DNA of 64,000 nt from NCBI RefSeq assembly GCF_004798865.1, contig NW_025336346.1, forward strand, positions 9,680,572 to 9,744,571, in the 5' to 3' direction. The notes under the pieces are model-generated. The model saw nothing but the letters and a program-made list of their open reading frames with translations. It was not told the DNA's origin and made no database searches. Numbering within the stretch: position 1 is the stretch's first letter; the number at the start of each line of letters is the position of its first letter. This DNA is from Varanus komodoensis (taxonomy: Eukaryota; Chordata; Lepidosauria; Squamata; Varanidae). The translations under genes and the position numbers were made by a program. This document shows positions 14,263 through 27,394 of the stretch, one piece after another.

Positions 14263-15844
14263 GCCCACGGCTGGCCATGCAGCGAATCAGAACCTCTGGC
14301 TTCCCTTGGTTTTACATGCCTCATCCTCAGCCTAGAACACTAGACTTTGGCTAATAAGCTACATGAGCCACTAATGAGCTACACTAGCTGCTATTTGACC
14401 CTTTTTTCATAGGCAATTCCATATCATCTTTTTGATATGCTGCACCCTTTAAGTTGTGCTTCAGTTGACTAGGCCTGTCTGTGCAAGGAGACCTTCCCCA
14501 CAGAATTGAAAAGTAATCAGTAAGGGGGTGAGATGAGCCTCTGCCGAAAGAGACTTCCAGAATCTGAGAATGGCCAACTGCAACTCAGTTATAACTAATG
14601 GCCTAATACCAGGCATGTAGCTCTATGCTGAGATGACCGGGTGCATCGTATGCTTAGACTTGTTGCTGTGTCACATGTGTACCGTTGCTGGTGGAGAAGC
14701 ATTTAGGGGCTGTGCTTGTTGGGGCTGACTGGCTTATCTGGCAGCACTGAATATGACCACAAAGCCTGTTAACTAATTTAATTGCTTGTTACATTTCCAT
14801 TCTACGCTTTACCCCTAAGAAGCTCAAAAGCAGTATTTTTGGTCTTGGAACAGCCATGCTTAAGAGATGGTGGCTTGCTCACAGCTGCCTAGTGAGATTT
14901 CAGTATATTTCACAGGAGAGAAGATATCAGTATTAAGCTGAAATATATAAGAGCATTTTACAGAAGCTGCTAGAAATGGATCTGTGTCTCCTAGGAGCCT
15001 TTGGCTACCACAGCATATCTGCAAGTAATCTGAGTGTTGCAGCTACTCCATTCTAGTGACCTTGTTCCTACTGAGATGGTTGAGTCCAGAAGGCAGTGTC
15101 TGGGGAATTATGGGGCACGCTCTCAGCAGTTACACTGCGGGGCTTTATTTTAGCTTCCATGCTGTTCAGGGTGCAACTGGTGGGAGGAGAGATTTTCTGG
15201 AGATACCCTAACATACCAGCAAGACATGCATGGCACCCAGCTGTATAATATAATCCAGGTGTTGGGAAAGTGTGTGCCCCAGCCTTGCCCCTTCCATGAT
15301 TACATTTTTCACTATCAGCTTGTGCAGGGTGAGGGGACCTCCTGCAAAGAAGAGTCTCCTGTGTTTGTGGAGGTGCTCCACCTTTCCATTGGGAAGTTGC
15401 ATTTAAGCACAGGCTGGACAGGGCTGCAGTAGCTGTATCCTGCATTGCATTGATGAGATTCTCTCCAAGGTGCCTTACATTTTTGGGTTTCTAGAGAGAC
15501 CCACCTGCCCTTGCAACAGTGGAACTTGAAAGCAAGCATGCAAGAAAGCAAGCGGCTTACACTTTCTTAAGTTCACTGCCCCCTACTCTTTATGGTAAAC
15601 CCTCACACCTACAAACCGCTCGGGCACTCTTCCCTAACTTCAAAGGATCCCCTTGAATAATTTTGGCTCAGTACCAGTATAATTTCTTTTCTGCTCCTTG
15701 TTGTCTGTTATTTTTGTATTTCTTACATGAAGATGAGAGTGTTGCCTTTTCCATGCTATTTTGTCTGTGTTTTGTATTTGCTTGTATTAGATATATTTTA
15801 TGTGATGCCCTCACCTTACCTTTTCCTCATTTAAGTTAATTTTA

Positions 15845-16090
15845 AGAGCCAGTGTGGGTGGTGGTTAAGAGCACAGAACTGGGACTCAGGTGTCTAGTCC
15901 CTGCTCAGCCATGCAACCAACTGGATGACTTTGAGCCAGTCACAGACGCTCAGCTCAACCTACCTCATGGGGATGTTGTTATAGGGGTAAGATGGAATGC
16001 AAGAGGAGGAGAATTATGTAAGCCATTTGAGTTCCTTTTAAAAGAGGCAGGATAGAAGTCTAATAATTAAGAATAATAAGAATAAATAAA
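15845..16090 (+). repeat. tRNA-type SINE (copy 1)
   Basis: Begins AGAGCCAGTGTGGGTGGTGG, with the tRNA-like B box region TCTAGTCCCTGCTCAGCC. The conserved middle is GAGCCAGTCACAGACGCTCA and the tail is an AATAAGAATAAATAAA run. The same family occurs at 28663, 42619, 44150 (all +), 51651 and 61618 (both -). Confidence 0.75.
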
Positions 16091-19000
16091 ATTTTCTTCC
16101 TTCCTCCTCGGTGTTTTCTCTTTTCGAGCTTGCCATTGGAAGTTGCTCTGTACTTGGATCTCTCTTGGGAGAGCTTAATTGCAGCATCAGTGCACTTAAT
16201 ATGACCTTTGGGCTTTAAGTTGCAATATCTTTAACATACAAACATTGCAAGTCCCAAATTGCTAGTAGCAACCTAATAAAGTCATATTTAGATGATATTC
16301 CCTAGAAATCAGTAACAGAAAAACCCTCAACTGGGGACCAGAGGAGTTACATGGCATTTGACATTCCACTTCAAAAGTTCTTCCAGTTCACTGTGGCCAA
16401 GGCAGCGGGTAGAAAACAGTACCGTCCCCTACTCACTTCTGAATAGTTATTTTTAAATTTTTTCATCCCACTGAAACCAACAGCAAGGGAAATTATTATG
16501 CTAGATGGCCATCATTCATGAGCACAAGTTGTGTTCATCTTAGATATGCAGAGGACCTTTGGAAGTGGTGAATTCTGTACTTTCACTGATCTGCTGCTGG
16601 TTGTGTTACCTCTACTAGCAGTAGCCCTATGCCTGAAAAACTCAGAGCTGGGCAACCCTGCTCCATCCTAATTGCTAACTTATCGACGACCCTTAAATTC
16701 TAAAGGAATAATGCCATTACAGCCCTATTTTCTTATTTCCATATTCAACTTGTAACTGCCACATACAGTCAAGTTACTGAAGCAATACTCCTCTGACCGC
16801 ACATTGGCACAGTTTCTATGCTTTCTAGTAGCCATTCGCTCAGTTGTTGCTTCCCTGCACTGCTTTCCTTCTTATTCTTTGCTGTCACCGATCTTCGGCT
16901 CATTTGTGCACAGTCCATTTAATCTGACTGGCTGGGGGAATCCATGTGATTTTGTTTATGGCATCTGTGGCATTAGATGCAGTGCGTTGCCATGTCATCC
17001 ACAACACCACATGCTGCTGAGAAGAAAACATAAATATGTTTCCCTGAGATCATCCCCTGAGGCCTTTCTATGAATATTTCCACCAAGTACAATATGGAAG
17101 GTGCCAGCGGGAGTTAGGAACTTCTCAGTGGGTCTAGTTTTGGAGTGTCCTACCAGGTACCACCTGTAATGTCATTTTTGGCAACAGAGAAAGTGCTCTC
17201 TGTGTTCCCACTCTTTTAAATCTTGCTATGGTTCCAACAACGTTTTAGGTTAGTGGATTTTACTGCCCTGCTCTCTGCACTGCGTATTTTTATCCATCTG
17301 TTTTTAAGTAATGCATTTTGAACTAGAGTTAAGGGGGGTTTGTTGCTGCTTTATACTGTGCTTTATTGTAGTTATCATTTTAAAACATTTTTATCTACTT
17401 TGTAAAATACCTAGAGCAAAAGAAAAAGAAAAGAGCAAAAGAATTTAAGCAAAGGAAAATGCATCAGATTGGCTGAGAACAGAACCCAAAACAAGGCAAG
17501 TGGCTTCAGCTCAGTCCTAAAGGCAACATGCTAGTGCCTTCACAACCAAGCAGGAGTGGCTACAGGGGAAAACGCATACAATGCACTGATCAGGAGGGGA
17601 ACAAACCACAGAAGCCATTTTCAAAAGAGATGTGATGGCTCTTAACTCAAAAGTAGTCACACCTTGATTGCTGTTTGCAAAAGTCTGAATTGGCCCACCA
17701 TCTGGTTTCTGAGCATTGGGGTAAGCCAGAGTGGGTTGACTTTTATTTAATTTTGTTTTTAACATACCGTGTTCCCAATGCACCCAGGGCTGGTGGTAGA
17801 AGTAGCTAAATATCAAAACAAGGCAAACATTACATGGAGCTATATTGATTTGCTAAAATGTTTACAACACTCTGCAGGAAGTTTATATTAATATGCCTTA
17901 ATATTGCTTTGGTTGAGTGTATTAATATACTGGTGCCATGATGTGTTGAGTCTTTACTTCCGTGGTGAAATTGGATTTGACTACTAATGTGCCTGCAATG
18001 CACCTACTGCTAGAGGAAGCTACATCTACTTATTCTTACTGACATGTATGCAAGGCCAGGCAATTTAAGGAAAATAACCTCTTATTAGCCAAAAAGGAGC
18101 TGTCTTCCAGCTACAATAAAGCTTTTGAAATTTCATTTTAAAAGCAAAGCAATAACAGTTAGTTGTTTTTAGAAAAGGAAGCTGTAACTCTAGGGTAATC
18201 ACAGGTCTGAAGAATACGATTCACAAACAGAATACCATTTTGAAAGCTGATTATTTGGTTTTAGGCATATAAGCTACTTCTAATAGATACTATACAAAGG
18301 ACGCAATACAATAGATGCTACCATACAATGGATACACTGAAATAGTATCAGGTGTAATACTTTCCAAGCATCTACAATGAACAAATCAGTTCTACGTCAT
18401 TAAATACTGGATGATGTTGTTCCTCTCTAACCAAAGTCTGGTGTGGATGAATAGCTGCAGAATGGTTCTTGAAGCATGATCATCATTGTACATGCCTAAC
18501 CCTGTTCAATAGCATGAAAGGACAGCAAAAATATCTCCTTGCTGTATATAAGGACCACAAGGACATGATACAGAAGCCTTGTCCCACTTCCAGATGGTCT
18601 CCGATTACAGTAGGGTATTGGTGTTTTTGATGAGCCCTTGCTGGGGTCTCCTGGGGTGCCCTAGGCATGTCCCTAAAACATAGAAGGGCACAGCATCCCC
18701 ACTTGTGACCGCTGATGTGGTGGGGGATGCGTAAAGAGCACGTGCCCTCCTCGGGCCTCGGGAATCAAAACAGAGCAAACGCGAGAGGAGAGAGAGGCTC
18801 ATCCCACCTGCCTCCTTTCTCACAATTGTCACCCTCAATGCATGCAAGGCAGTCATCTAAAGAGGAGACCCACCTCCATCCGTGCCAGTGTGAAACATGC
18901 AGATCTGGAATGTGGGATCAGACTAACATTTATCCAGCAGGTAAAGTTCCAGGTATGTTGAAAAGGTGAAAAACTACTTTTTTGTGGGGCAGTTTTACTA

Positions 19001-19795
19001 GTACAGTATATGTGGACTGAAGTAAAAGGTACAAAAGGGGGACAGACAAGAGAAAGCCCTAAGTAAATCAGATAATCCAAGTAAAGAGCAGTGAAGATCA
19101 TCTTGGTGTGGGGGGGTGTTTTAAAATAAAGACAAAAATACTCAAACCGCTGTAGACAGCAGTCAAATAAAAAAATGGACATGGGAAGCACCGAAATACA
19201 GTTGACTGTGGATATAGGAACAATTTCAAGCATTCTAGATGAAACAAGCTACAGAAGCCTGCAGTCTTGTCCAATTTTGAATGCAAAACCACTGTAATAG
19301 GAGGATATGGGTTAGTAATGCTTTGTATTAAAGGCAGTTGTATTCCTGTGGTGAAATTTGAAAATGCAGCCTACTTTTGTAATGCTGGATTCAGGTTCAC
19401 CGCTAGTCATGGTACAGCTGTTGACATGTGTATAATAAAGTGAAGTAAACAGCAGCGTAGCAGGAAATCTGTGCAAAGAATATGCAAATTCAAGGACTTC
19501 AGAATTTCAGGATGTGAACGTTACACGTTGAATAGTATGTGAACAGTAATCACAAAAGAAGCCACATCTGCCCATACCCGTTAACTTGTGGGAAGGAGTG
19601 CACATGAAGCTCCAGTACAGTCACGAAGAATGCCTAAACCCCCTAACCATAATGAGTCATGCATCTGTGCTGGCCTGTGAGTGAAGCAATCTTCTGAGCG
19701 ATACATATAATACTAACAAGGGACCTATTAGAGTGGCACCAGGATTCTCCAAACTCAGTCTGGATGCAGGAAATCACCAGCTGGAGATCAATCCC
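16091..19795. other. No gene seen; unassigned non-coding DNA
   Basis: AT-rich with only short chance ORFs. A loosely repeated motif (AATAGATAC, AATAGATGC, AATGGATAC) occurs between 18280 and 18340. Nothing else is recognised. Confidence 0.5.
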
Positions 19796-20720
19796 AATTT
19801 ATTTATTTATTATTTATTATAGTATAAGTGTGACAGGAAGATTTGGTGGGAATTTATTGCAAAAATGGTGTACCACCACCGAAAAGGCCCTCTTTCTAAT
19901 AGCCACCCACCTAGCTTCTTTTGGCAATGGCAGCCAGAGGAAGGCCCTTGAACGTGAGCTTTGTAGATACACACAGAAGGAGACTTGTCTTTAAATACTC
20001 TTGCTCCAAGTTGTTTAAGACTTTCAGATGAACACTCTGAACTGGGCTTGTAAACAGCCTGGAAGCCAATGCAGCTAAAATGCACTGTCACCACATGATC
20101 AGCAAGTCCCTGTTGTAATTTAGCAGTAGGGATTTTTGAGGAATCTGGTTTGGGACTGGGAATCTGGTAGATTTCCTGGGCTTGGCTCCACAGACTCCAT
20201 CCTGCTTTCTTGTGGCCCTGAGTCCAGCTCCCAGGCAAGCATGCTGAGCACACACACAGGTGCCCACCAGGAAGTGAGTCCACACAAACGTTCATCTCTC
20301 TTTTGTGCATGGGACTTGCAGCTCTATTTTGGGCCGCACGTAGTTTGGTTTGCTGGTTGGGCAACCAGAATTGTGCAAGCATTTGCAGACTTCCTCTTGG
20401 CTTGGCTTCCTTCCTAAATGAGAGCCAAGCACAAGAAGGGGTATGACAAACAGAAGAGGAATGGATTCCAGAGAGGAAAATTGCAAGCCTAGCTAGCAGT
20501 TCCACCTTGCATTGACTGGAGTTTTTGAACTGTCTTTAAAGGCAGCCTGAACATCCTCTATCAGACAGAGAAGACAGTATTTCAGCCTTGTCTGGACTGA
20601 GATTCAGTTTGTTGGCCCTCATCCAGTCCATTGTCACAGCCATGCATGAGTTTAACATACCCTCAGACACAGCTGCTGGAGATGAAATGGAAAGGTAGAG
20701 CTGCTTTAGTTTGTCTGTCC
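19796..20720 (+). repeat. LINE-like interspersed repeat, long fragment
   Basis: Contains CACCGAAAAGGCCCTCTTTC, then TTGTTTAAGACTTTCAG, then CCTGGAAGCCAATGCAGCT, then TTGGCCCTCATCCAGTCCAT. This is the order of a dispersed squamate repeat that I associate with LINE 3' regions, though the clade is uncertain. An unrelated-looking segment at about 20120-20500 may be a further insertion. A 231-codon antisense ORF across it is a chance frame. Confidence 0.5.
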
Positions 20721-22870
20721 TTGTCCATATTTCCCAAAAGCCTGTCCAGACTGCTTTTAAGCTTCATGTAGGCCACTGTCTGCAGGCCACTGTCCTTCTC
20801 AAGGCTCTACAGAGCCACCCCAGTGGGGTCCTCTTCTCCAAGCTGGCTATTCAGAGTGTGTACTTCTCTCTAGCAGACTCAGTGTTCTACCACCTCATAA
20901 AAACATGAGCTTTTGCTGCATGATCCATACTGATGTTACGAACGTTTTCCTTTTTCCAACACTGTGACCATTGAACCCCACTCCCTCTCCTTTATTTTAT
21001 TGCCTGCTAATACAAATCTAACAATAACACTTGCATTAGCATTGGTTCATATGAATAGCGGACATTAGTATTACTGTATAATACCAGTATGACTGGCAAA
21101 TATAGTGATATTTTCAATAGCAGCATATCACTTACAAATATTACTGTAACTATATTCCTGACTTCTCCCCCATCTTCTGGATTTCTGGCTTCACTGGCCA
21201 TTTGCAGCCATTCTTCTGCAAGAATGTGGCAGAAGGAAAGCCATATTGCTGCCTCGACTAACATATTATTTTTCATTCATTAAAAATATATTAAGATTTG
21301 CTATATTTTAATTAGCTTGCAATTCATATCTGTCAAAGCTTATTATCTGCACAAATGCTAAGCTCTTGCAAGCAATTCAGCTTTCCTGAAGGCTGCCTTG
21401 CTTGCCTTAAATCTCTAGGGTAAAATTGAAACTCACAGGTCCTTTGATTAAAGTTGAACAAAAGAAAGAAAAGTAACCAGTTAGTTGAAACTAATCACAA
21501 GCATACTTATATTGACCTTAGCACAGATACTTTGCTAAGCAAGGGCATAAAATTTGATGTTTGTAAAACTTACAGGGATGTTTTGAAAGTGCCAAAAATT
21601 AATGGGAGCATTGTTCACCACAAAATGAAGATATCAGAAAATAATATAGTAGGTTTTCTGGCTTTGATACTGTTGTGGAGAAAGCTCTTAAAGATGTGGT
21701 AAAGTTAGAGAAACATAAAACGTTTTTATATGTAGTAAAGGTTAAGTAAGTAAGTGGAAGTTAACAATGACCTCTGACCCTGCTACTTTTACAAAGTTTT
21801 CTAAAAAAACAATTCCTCTTTCTGATTCAATCAACCCACAGAATTATTCCCAATGGAAATAAAGGATTCATAGAATTGTACAGCATTAGATATGCAATAT
21901 TTAGTCAGTAGGCAATTAATTCTAACTCTCTCAAACTGTTTTTCCAAATTTCATTTCTTATTCTGTCTGGGTGAGGAATATATGAATTGAAATACAAATA
22001 TTATGTAACATATTTAATGTTGTATAGAATTATATACAAGGCAATATTACTTCCTTTTGATCACAACGCAAAGACACAAGGAATTACTTTTGTAGGGTCA
22101 TATGGACTGTAGGTTATTTTTTCTTTGATAACAGTCCTCTCTACTACCTCATTCACAAACTGAGGAGAATTCAGGTGCAATTTGTAATACAGCACACAAA
22201 TCAGCTGTTGAAAGATCCTAATCTTTCCTAAGATCCTAAACTGTTTAGATCTGGATCCTACTCTAATAAAGTTACCAGCGTTTCCTGTGTCCAAGACAGC
22301 CTGGCACGATCATGGAAGAAAGTGGCATGCATGGAAAAAGGTGGAACAGATGAGTGAGACTTGCAACAAAACGTCGGGCAAACAGTTTCTGCCCATTGTA
22401 CTACTCAGTTAACCATTCTTTCCCGCGTTTTTTTCTCCCAAGTCAGTCAGTATTCCGTGATCACTGTGAGCACGGCATCCTCACTGGGCTGTTTTGGGCC
22501 TCCCCGAGGGTTTATTTGCTTGCTTGCTTGTTTGCTTGCTTTCCAAAGGTGGTTTGTAGCTTAGCCTGCATATCCGTCAGCATTCACACTTAGACAATGG
22601 AGACAGATAGAACAGTGTAAATAATTTAGTTCCGCCTGTGGGATGTATTTCTTAATTCTCAAAATTTAGATAACTTGATTCCTGGTATCTGTGAAAGGTA
22701 AGATTTCCTATATCCTTTAGGTAATTTTTGAAATCCATATTAATGTGTTGGAGATCTCAGAATTTTTTAAAAAGCCAGTGTACGGGGAAAATATAAAATG
22801 TTTGTGCAAATTATTAATTGCAAGCAGTTCCACACATTTTAGTATAAAAATATATTGTGAATACACGCTA
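20721..22870. other. No gene seen; AT-rich non-coding DNA
   Basis: Short chance ORFs only. A small TTGC-type tract lies near 22506-22540. No repeat or exon is recognised. Confidence 0.5.
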
Positions 22871-22871
22871 G

Positions 22872-23690
22872 TGTTAAGAACATAAGAGAAGCCCTGCTCA
22901 AATAGATCACTGGTCCATCTAGTGCAGCATTCTCTTCACACAGTGGCAAACCTGCTGCCCGCAGGATCCCTCCATCAGGATGGGTGCAGTAGCTTCTTCA
23001 AGACTAGTTGCCATCAATAGTCTGCTCCTCCATGAACGTGTCCAGCCCCCTTTTAAATCTTCTGTCCAAGTTGGTGGCTATCACTGCTTCCTCTGGCAGT
23101 GAAATTCCACTGTGGCCTTGTGGAAAGAAGTACTTCCTTTTATTTGTCCTGCATCTCCCAACAGCCACAGTCATGCGATGTCCCAGGATTCTCATATTAG
23201 AGAGAAAAATGTCTCCTTCCCCACTCCTTCTATATCATGCATAATTTTGAAGACCTCTGCCATATCTCCTCTTACTTGCCTTTTTTTCTAAGCTAAACAA
23301 GCTCAGCTGTTGCAACCATTTCTTATGGGGGAGTAGCTGCAACCACTCAGCCATTTTAGATGACCTTCACTGCACTTTTTCCAACTCTATAATGCCCTTT
23401 TCAGGCAAGGTATCCAGAACAGGACAAAATATTCTAAGTGTGGTTGCAGCAAAGATTTGTATATGATCTTTGCAGTTCTGCTTTCATTGCCTTCCTAATT
23501 ATGCCTAACATAAAGTTTGCCTTTTTCACCGGAGCTGCACACTGAGTCAACATTTTATTAAACTGTCAAGCACAATCCCAAGGTCTCTTTCTTGACTGGT
23601 CGCTGCTAGCTCCAATCCCAGAATATACTTGAAGCTGGGATTTTATTTTATTTGATTTTTGCCCAGAGGTGCATTATTTTGCCCTTGCTT
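22872..23690 (-). repeat. CR1-clade-like LINE fragment, minus strand
   Basis: Starts TTAAGAACATAAGAGAAGCC and includes ATCACTGGTCCATCTAGTGC, CCAGCCCCCTTTTAAATCTT and CAGAACAGGACAAAATATTC. These are landmarks of a very common reptile LINE 3' segment read in antisense. The exact clade (CR1 or L3-like) is from memory. No ORF survives. Confidence 0.6.
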
Positions 23691-25057
23691 ACAGTGTGCT
23701 CAGAGGAAAGACATAAAATGTGGGCAGTGTAAACACATCTGGAAATCCAGTGTGCAGCCATATTACAAGCAGAGGATCTGGGCACCTGGCAAGGCCCACT
23801 CACCAGTCAGAAGACATGGCCAACCGCCAGAATCCCCCCAGCAAGCTTTCCCTCCTTTTTGCTGCCCCTGCCTGTTATTCTTTTCCTCTGGGAGGAGGAT
23901 GCAGTGCCCACAGTGAACTGATGGAGCAGCGCCTCCCATTCACCTGTGCTTGCCCTCTGGATAGTTTTGCAGATTGAACTGAGAGGCGGAAGGTGAGCCA
24001 ATGGGCAGCGGTGAGCCATAGATGCACCGCTCATGGACTCGGTGCAGACACTTTGCCCCGGCACCCACAGGAGCTAGTCTGGTTTGTGTGCTTCGTTCTG
24101 AACAACAATATGCTTTCCAAATTTCAGTAAGCCCTTAGATTGTATTGGTGAGTTCATTATTGAAATACAGTTGTGGAAAAGTTGTTTTTGGGCTGCAATC
24201 CTGCACTTGCCTAGGAATGGTTTATGGCTAGTATCCCTGCTAAAGCTAGTCAAAGGCAGACCACTTTGCCTCCGGTGACAAAGGTTGTCCAAGGAGTACT
24301 TCAGTCTGTCTTAAATCCAAATGTGTTTACCTGAATTGTGGAGGAGATGGGCCAATACAACAGGAGGATAGTTCTGTGGTCTCTAGACAGCATCTAGAGT
24401 GTCACCAGATTTTTTGGAGTCTTGGCTCTTCTGCTGGAAAACAGCTGCACTACTGGAACTGGGACCCTGTCCTTGGAGCAACCTTCCCCACTTGCAGCTG
24501 CTGCAGAAAGAATGACGCCAGCTGCTGCTCTGATGTCATAAAAGCAACCTTGGAGAAGGGATGCAGAGGATGGGGGCAGGAGGAGATTGCACGGTATCCT
24601 GCCGGCGCCACAGCCTCCTTCTCCCTCTCTCCAATGTACTGATTAGACTGCCAAAATTGACCATATGGCTGCTTTGCAGGATGACAGGACCATGTGTCAG
24701 GTTCAGGGCCTGAGTGACCCTGCAAGTGCTCGCTGAACCAGGTACACCTTTGTGGACACTTGCAAGGATCATCTGAGGAGCAATTAGGCAGTGCAGCTGG
24801 AGGCCCTGAAGGCCAGCATAAAAGGCTTCCCTGCACTGCTGCTCTTTGTCACAACAGTGCAAGTTGTCCTGGTGACTTCTTGTGCTCTGGCCCCTGCATT
24901 GCTATGCCTGGTTCCATTCCTGCTCCAGTTTGGTCATGCCTTGCTCCAGCCTGCACCCATTCTGCTCTTCCTGTCCTCTGAGAAGACCCTGCCTTGTTCC
25001 AGCCTGCTATGACCCTTGCAGCAAAGTCTTTCCAGTAAACTGACCTAGGAACTGTGC

Positions 25058-25060
<3 letters not shown>
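23691..25060. other. No gene seen; moderately GC-rich non-coding DNA
   Basis: Overlapping short ORFs on both strands with no recognisable product. The part from about 24685 to 25060 has a regular look (CATAAAAGGC TATA-like box, promoter-like spacing) that could belong to an old interspersed repeat. I could not identify ends or family. Confidence 0.4.
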
Positions 25061-25061
<1 letters not shown>

Positions 25062-25112
<51 letters not shown>

Positions 25113-25212
25113 NNNNNNNNNNNNNNNNNNNNNNNNNNNNNNNNNNNNNNNNNNNNNNNNNNNNNNNNNNNNNNNNNNNNNNNNNNNNNNNNNNNNNNNN
25201 NNNNNNNNNNNN

Positions 25213-25261
<49 letters not shown>

Positions 25262-25266
25262 ACACA

Positions 25267-25333
<67 letters not shown>
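25062..25333 (+). repeat. (CT)n-(CA)n-(GA)n microsatellite with a 100-base assembly gap
   Basis: A CT tract enters an N run at 25113-25212 and resumes to 25259. It is followed by CA repeats (about 25260-25284) and GA repeats to about 25333. The CT and GA arms are self-complementary. The N count of exactly 100 suggests a placeholder of unknown true length. Confidence 0.95.
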
Positions 25334-25338
<5 letters not shown>

Positions 25339-27389
25339 CTCTCTTCTCTTCTGTGCCTCTGACCTTGATCCGGCATTCTGCCCTTCCCTGCTGCCACCCA
25401 CAGCCTGGCCCTCACACCATGGAGACAACCTTCACCTTCACAGGATGGGCATAATCCTCTGAGTTGGGAGGGTTACAGGTATCCTCTTGGGACTGCATCC
25501 TAACTGGGGAATCTCACAAACCAACCATGTTTTAAGGACTTCATAAATGTACTTGGAGGTACTTGTTTTGGTCTGAGCAGCTTGAATACTTTAAAGGCAA
25601 TCTGTAGTTAATATTTGGAGAGGACAATCTGATATAGCCCAAATCAATGAAAAATACATGTACATTCTAGGTGTGATCTCTTTCATGGACATTAATGGCT
25701 TTGCCATAACCACCACTCAAATTAAGAAAGTTTTGTCATTTAAAACAAAACAATGTCACTCTTGTTAAAAGCATTAATCAGAATCATTTAATCTTTCCCC
25801 TTTCTAACATAACCTTAAGAAATGCCCATCCAGTTTTGTTCAAAATTATCCAGATTCCAAAGTTTTATCTGGTTTTACATTTAGAGAATTGAGTCGCTCA
25901 CTTAAGAAGCTTACCTTTTCGCAAAAAAGTAAATATACAGTTAGTCCTACTCAGTGGATAAATATCCTGAGCTACAGTGGATATTTCTACAAGAGCAATA
26001 ATCACAAATCCATGATCATCTGAAGAATCACACACAGACAAAATTACTATGTTCTGTGACCATGTTATTGTACCAAAATGGGAATTTCTGGGACTTGGAG
26101 GAACTGTTTCTGTCTAAACATACATAGGGTTTTCCCATAAATATCTATGCCTTTAAGAACAAAGCCATGCCTTCTCACTGAGAATGTCAGGTCTTAGCAA
26201 AGGATGTAGAGAAGATGGCTTTCTCCATTATCTGGCCCACTGACATTCTTGTCAAAACCCTTAGCAGATGCTGTCCCCATGTCTTCATCTAACATTTGAA
26301 CCTTCTTGTGAGGTGGAGTTAGGGTGGATTGGGGAATTCCAGCATTTGGGGAATGAAATGTGATTGTAGTAATGCTACTATACCACAGCACTAGCTAGAG
26401 TTTATGTAGTGGAATACATAGAGGGCAGAAAGATGAGGGGAGGGGGAGACACAGAAAAATTGCGTGTCGAGGATCTGATCTTAATTCAACCACAACTCAG
26501 AAGCAGTAGCCATGGAAAAAGCGGTAGGTTAAATATCTCATCTAAAAAAGACTTGAATCTTTTTATCATATGCCAGATTTCTCTCTCTTTCAAAAAAGTA
26601 TATTCAGACACTATACTTTTTAAAAGGTCTAACGGCTGATAGATAATACAAAATGTAGTATAGGAGGCTTAAATGTTGCTAACACCAGTCTCTCTTCTAA
26701 TCTCTTCATGGTAGATACCATTAACTTTATTTTTGGAAGTAGCTCTCAGGTGGAATTTACTCCCCAGTGCAAGTAATGATGTCTTTAATTGCCATTTAAT
26801 CAGGGAGCCTAATTAAGTCTTAGCACAAAACATTTCCTCAGATAGCAACTACATATGGTTAATTGCAGCTGAAATAGCAATTCTAAACTATTATGTTGCT
26901 TTTCATTGGGAAGACATGCAAAGTTCCTAAAATGAGGAATGCTTTAAAGATATTTAGTTTTCTCAAGGCTCAGGAATTTCTGAAAAATGGGCTCAGTATG
27001 GATGAAAGATTTCTGGTTGGCTTTCCAAATGAAATGATGCATTGAAAATACAGCTGGTGAGATTATTTTAAAAAATTAGCTGCTTTTCACTAGACTATAC
27101 CTTTTCATTCTGATAAATAAAATCACAGAAAATACCCTAAGTCTACACAATATGCCATGAATCTCTTTGCAGCCTACCTACAAATAGTAGTTCTAGATAC
27201 ACCACCACAAGTTGTATAATTAATATGCTGTTCTCCATGAATATTTATTTACATTATTAAATTTCTATCCCACCTATTAGCCAAAATGACTTATGTTAGG
27301 ACTATGCCACAAAGGATCTTTGTTGGTTTTCCTGCAATGGACTATACATACCTTCCTGAAATATATATAAATACAATCTGAAATTATTA
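25334..27389. other. No gene seen; AT-rich unique-looking DNA
   Basis: No repeat I can name except perhaps a worn MITE end near 26100. The part at about 26740-26960 is rich in homeodomain-type TAAT/ATTA cores and free of repeats, so it could be a conserved non-coding element. That is not established. Confidence 0.4.
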
Positions 27390-27394
27390 AGTAT

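Larger units (their letters stand above)
12413..15844. other. No gene seen; mostly unassigned non-coding DNA
   Basis: Apart from a partial MITE near 14.0 kb and a (CT)n microsatellite, I see nothing assignable. A possible CR1-like 3' piece (GCATTTAAGCACAGGCTGGA) lies near 15400-15450 but is too short to be sure. Three overlapping ORFs at 15068-15551 look like chance frames. Confidence 0.45.

Noticed and set aside
19810-20505. A 231-codon minus-strand ORF, the longest open frame in the window
   Set aside because: It runs antisense through LINE-like repeat sequence, gives a low-complexity, Cys- and Ser-rich product without motifs, and its sense strand carries repeat landmarks.
24685-25060. A segment with a TATA-like CATAAAAGGC and regular spacing that might be a solo LTR of an old retroelement
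   Set aside because: I could not find matching ends, a target duplication or a second copy in the window, so the element class cannot be supported.
24849-25428. Overlapping minus-strand ORFs with long Arg-Glu and Ser-Leu tracts
   Set aside because: They are translations of the CT/GA microsatellite and the N gap, not genes.
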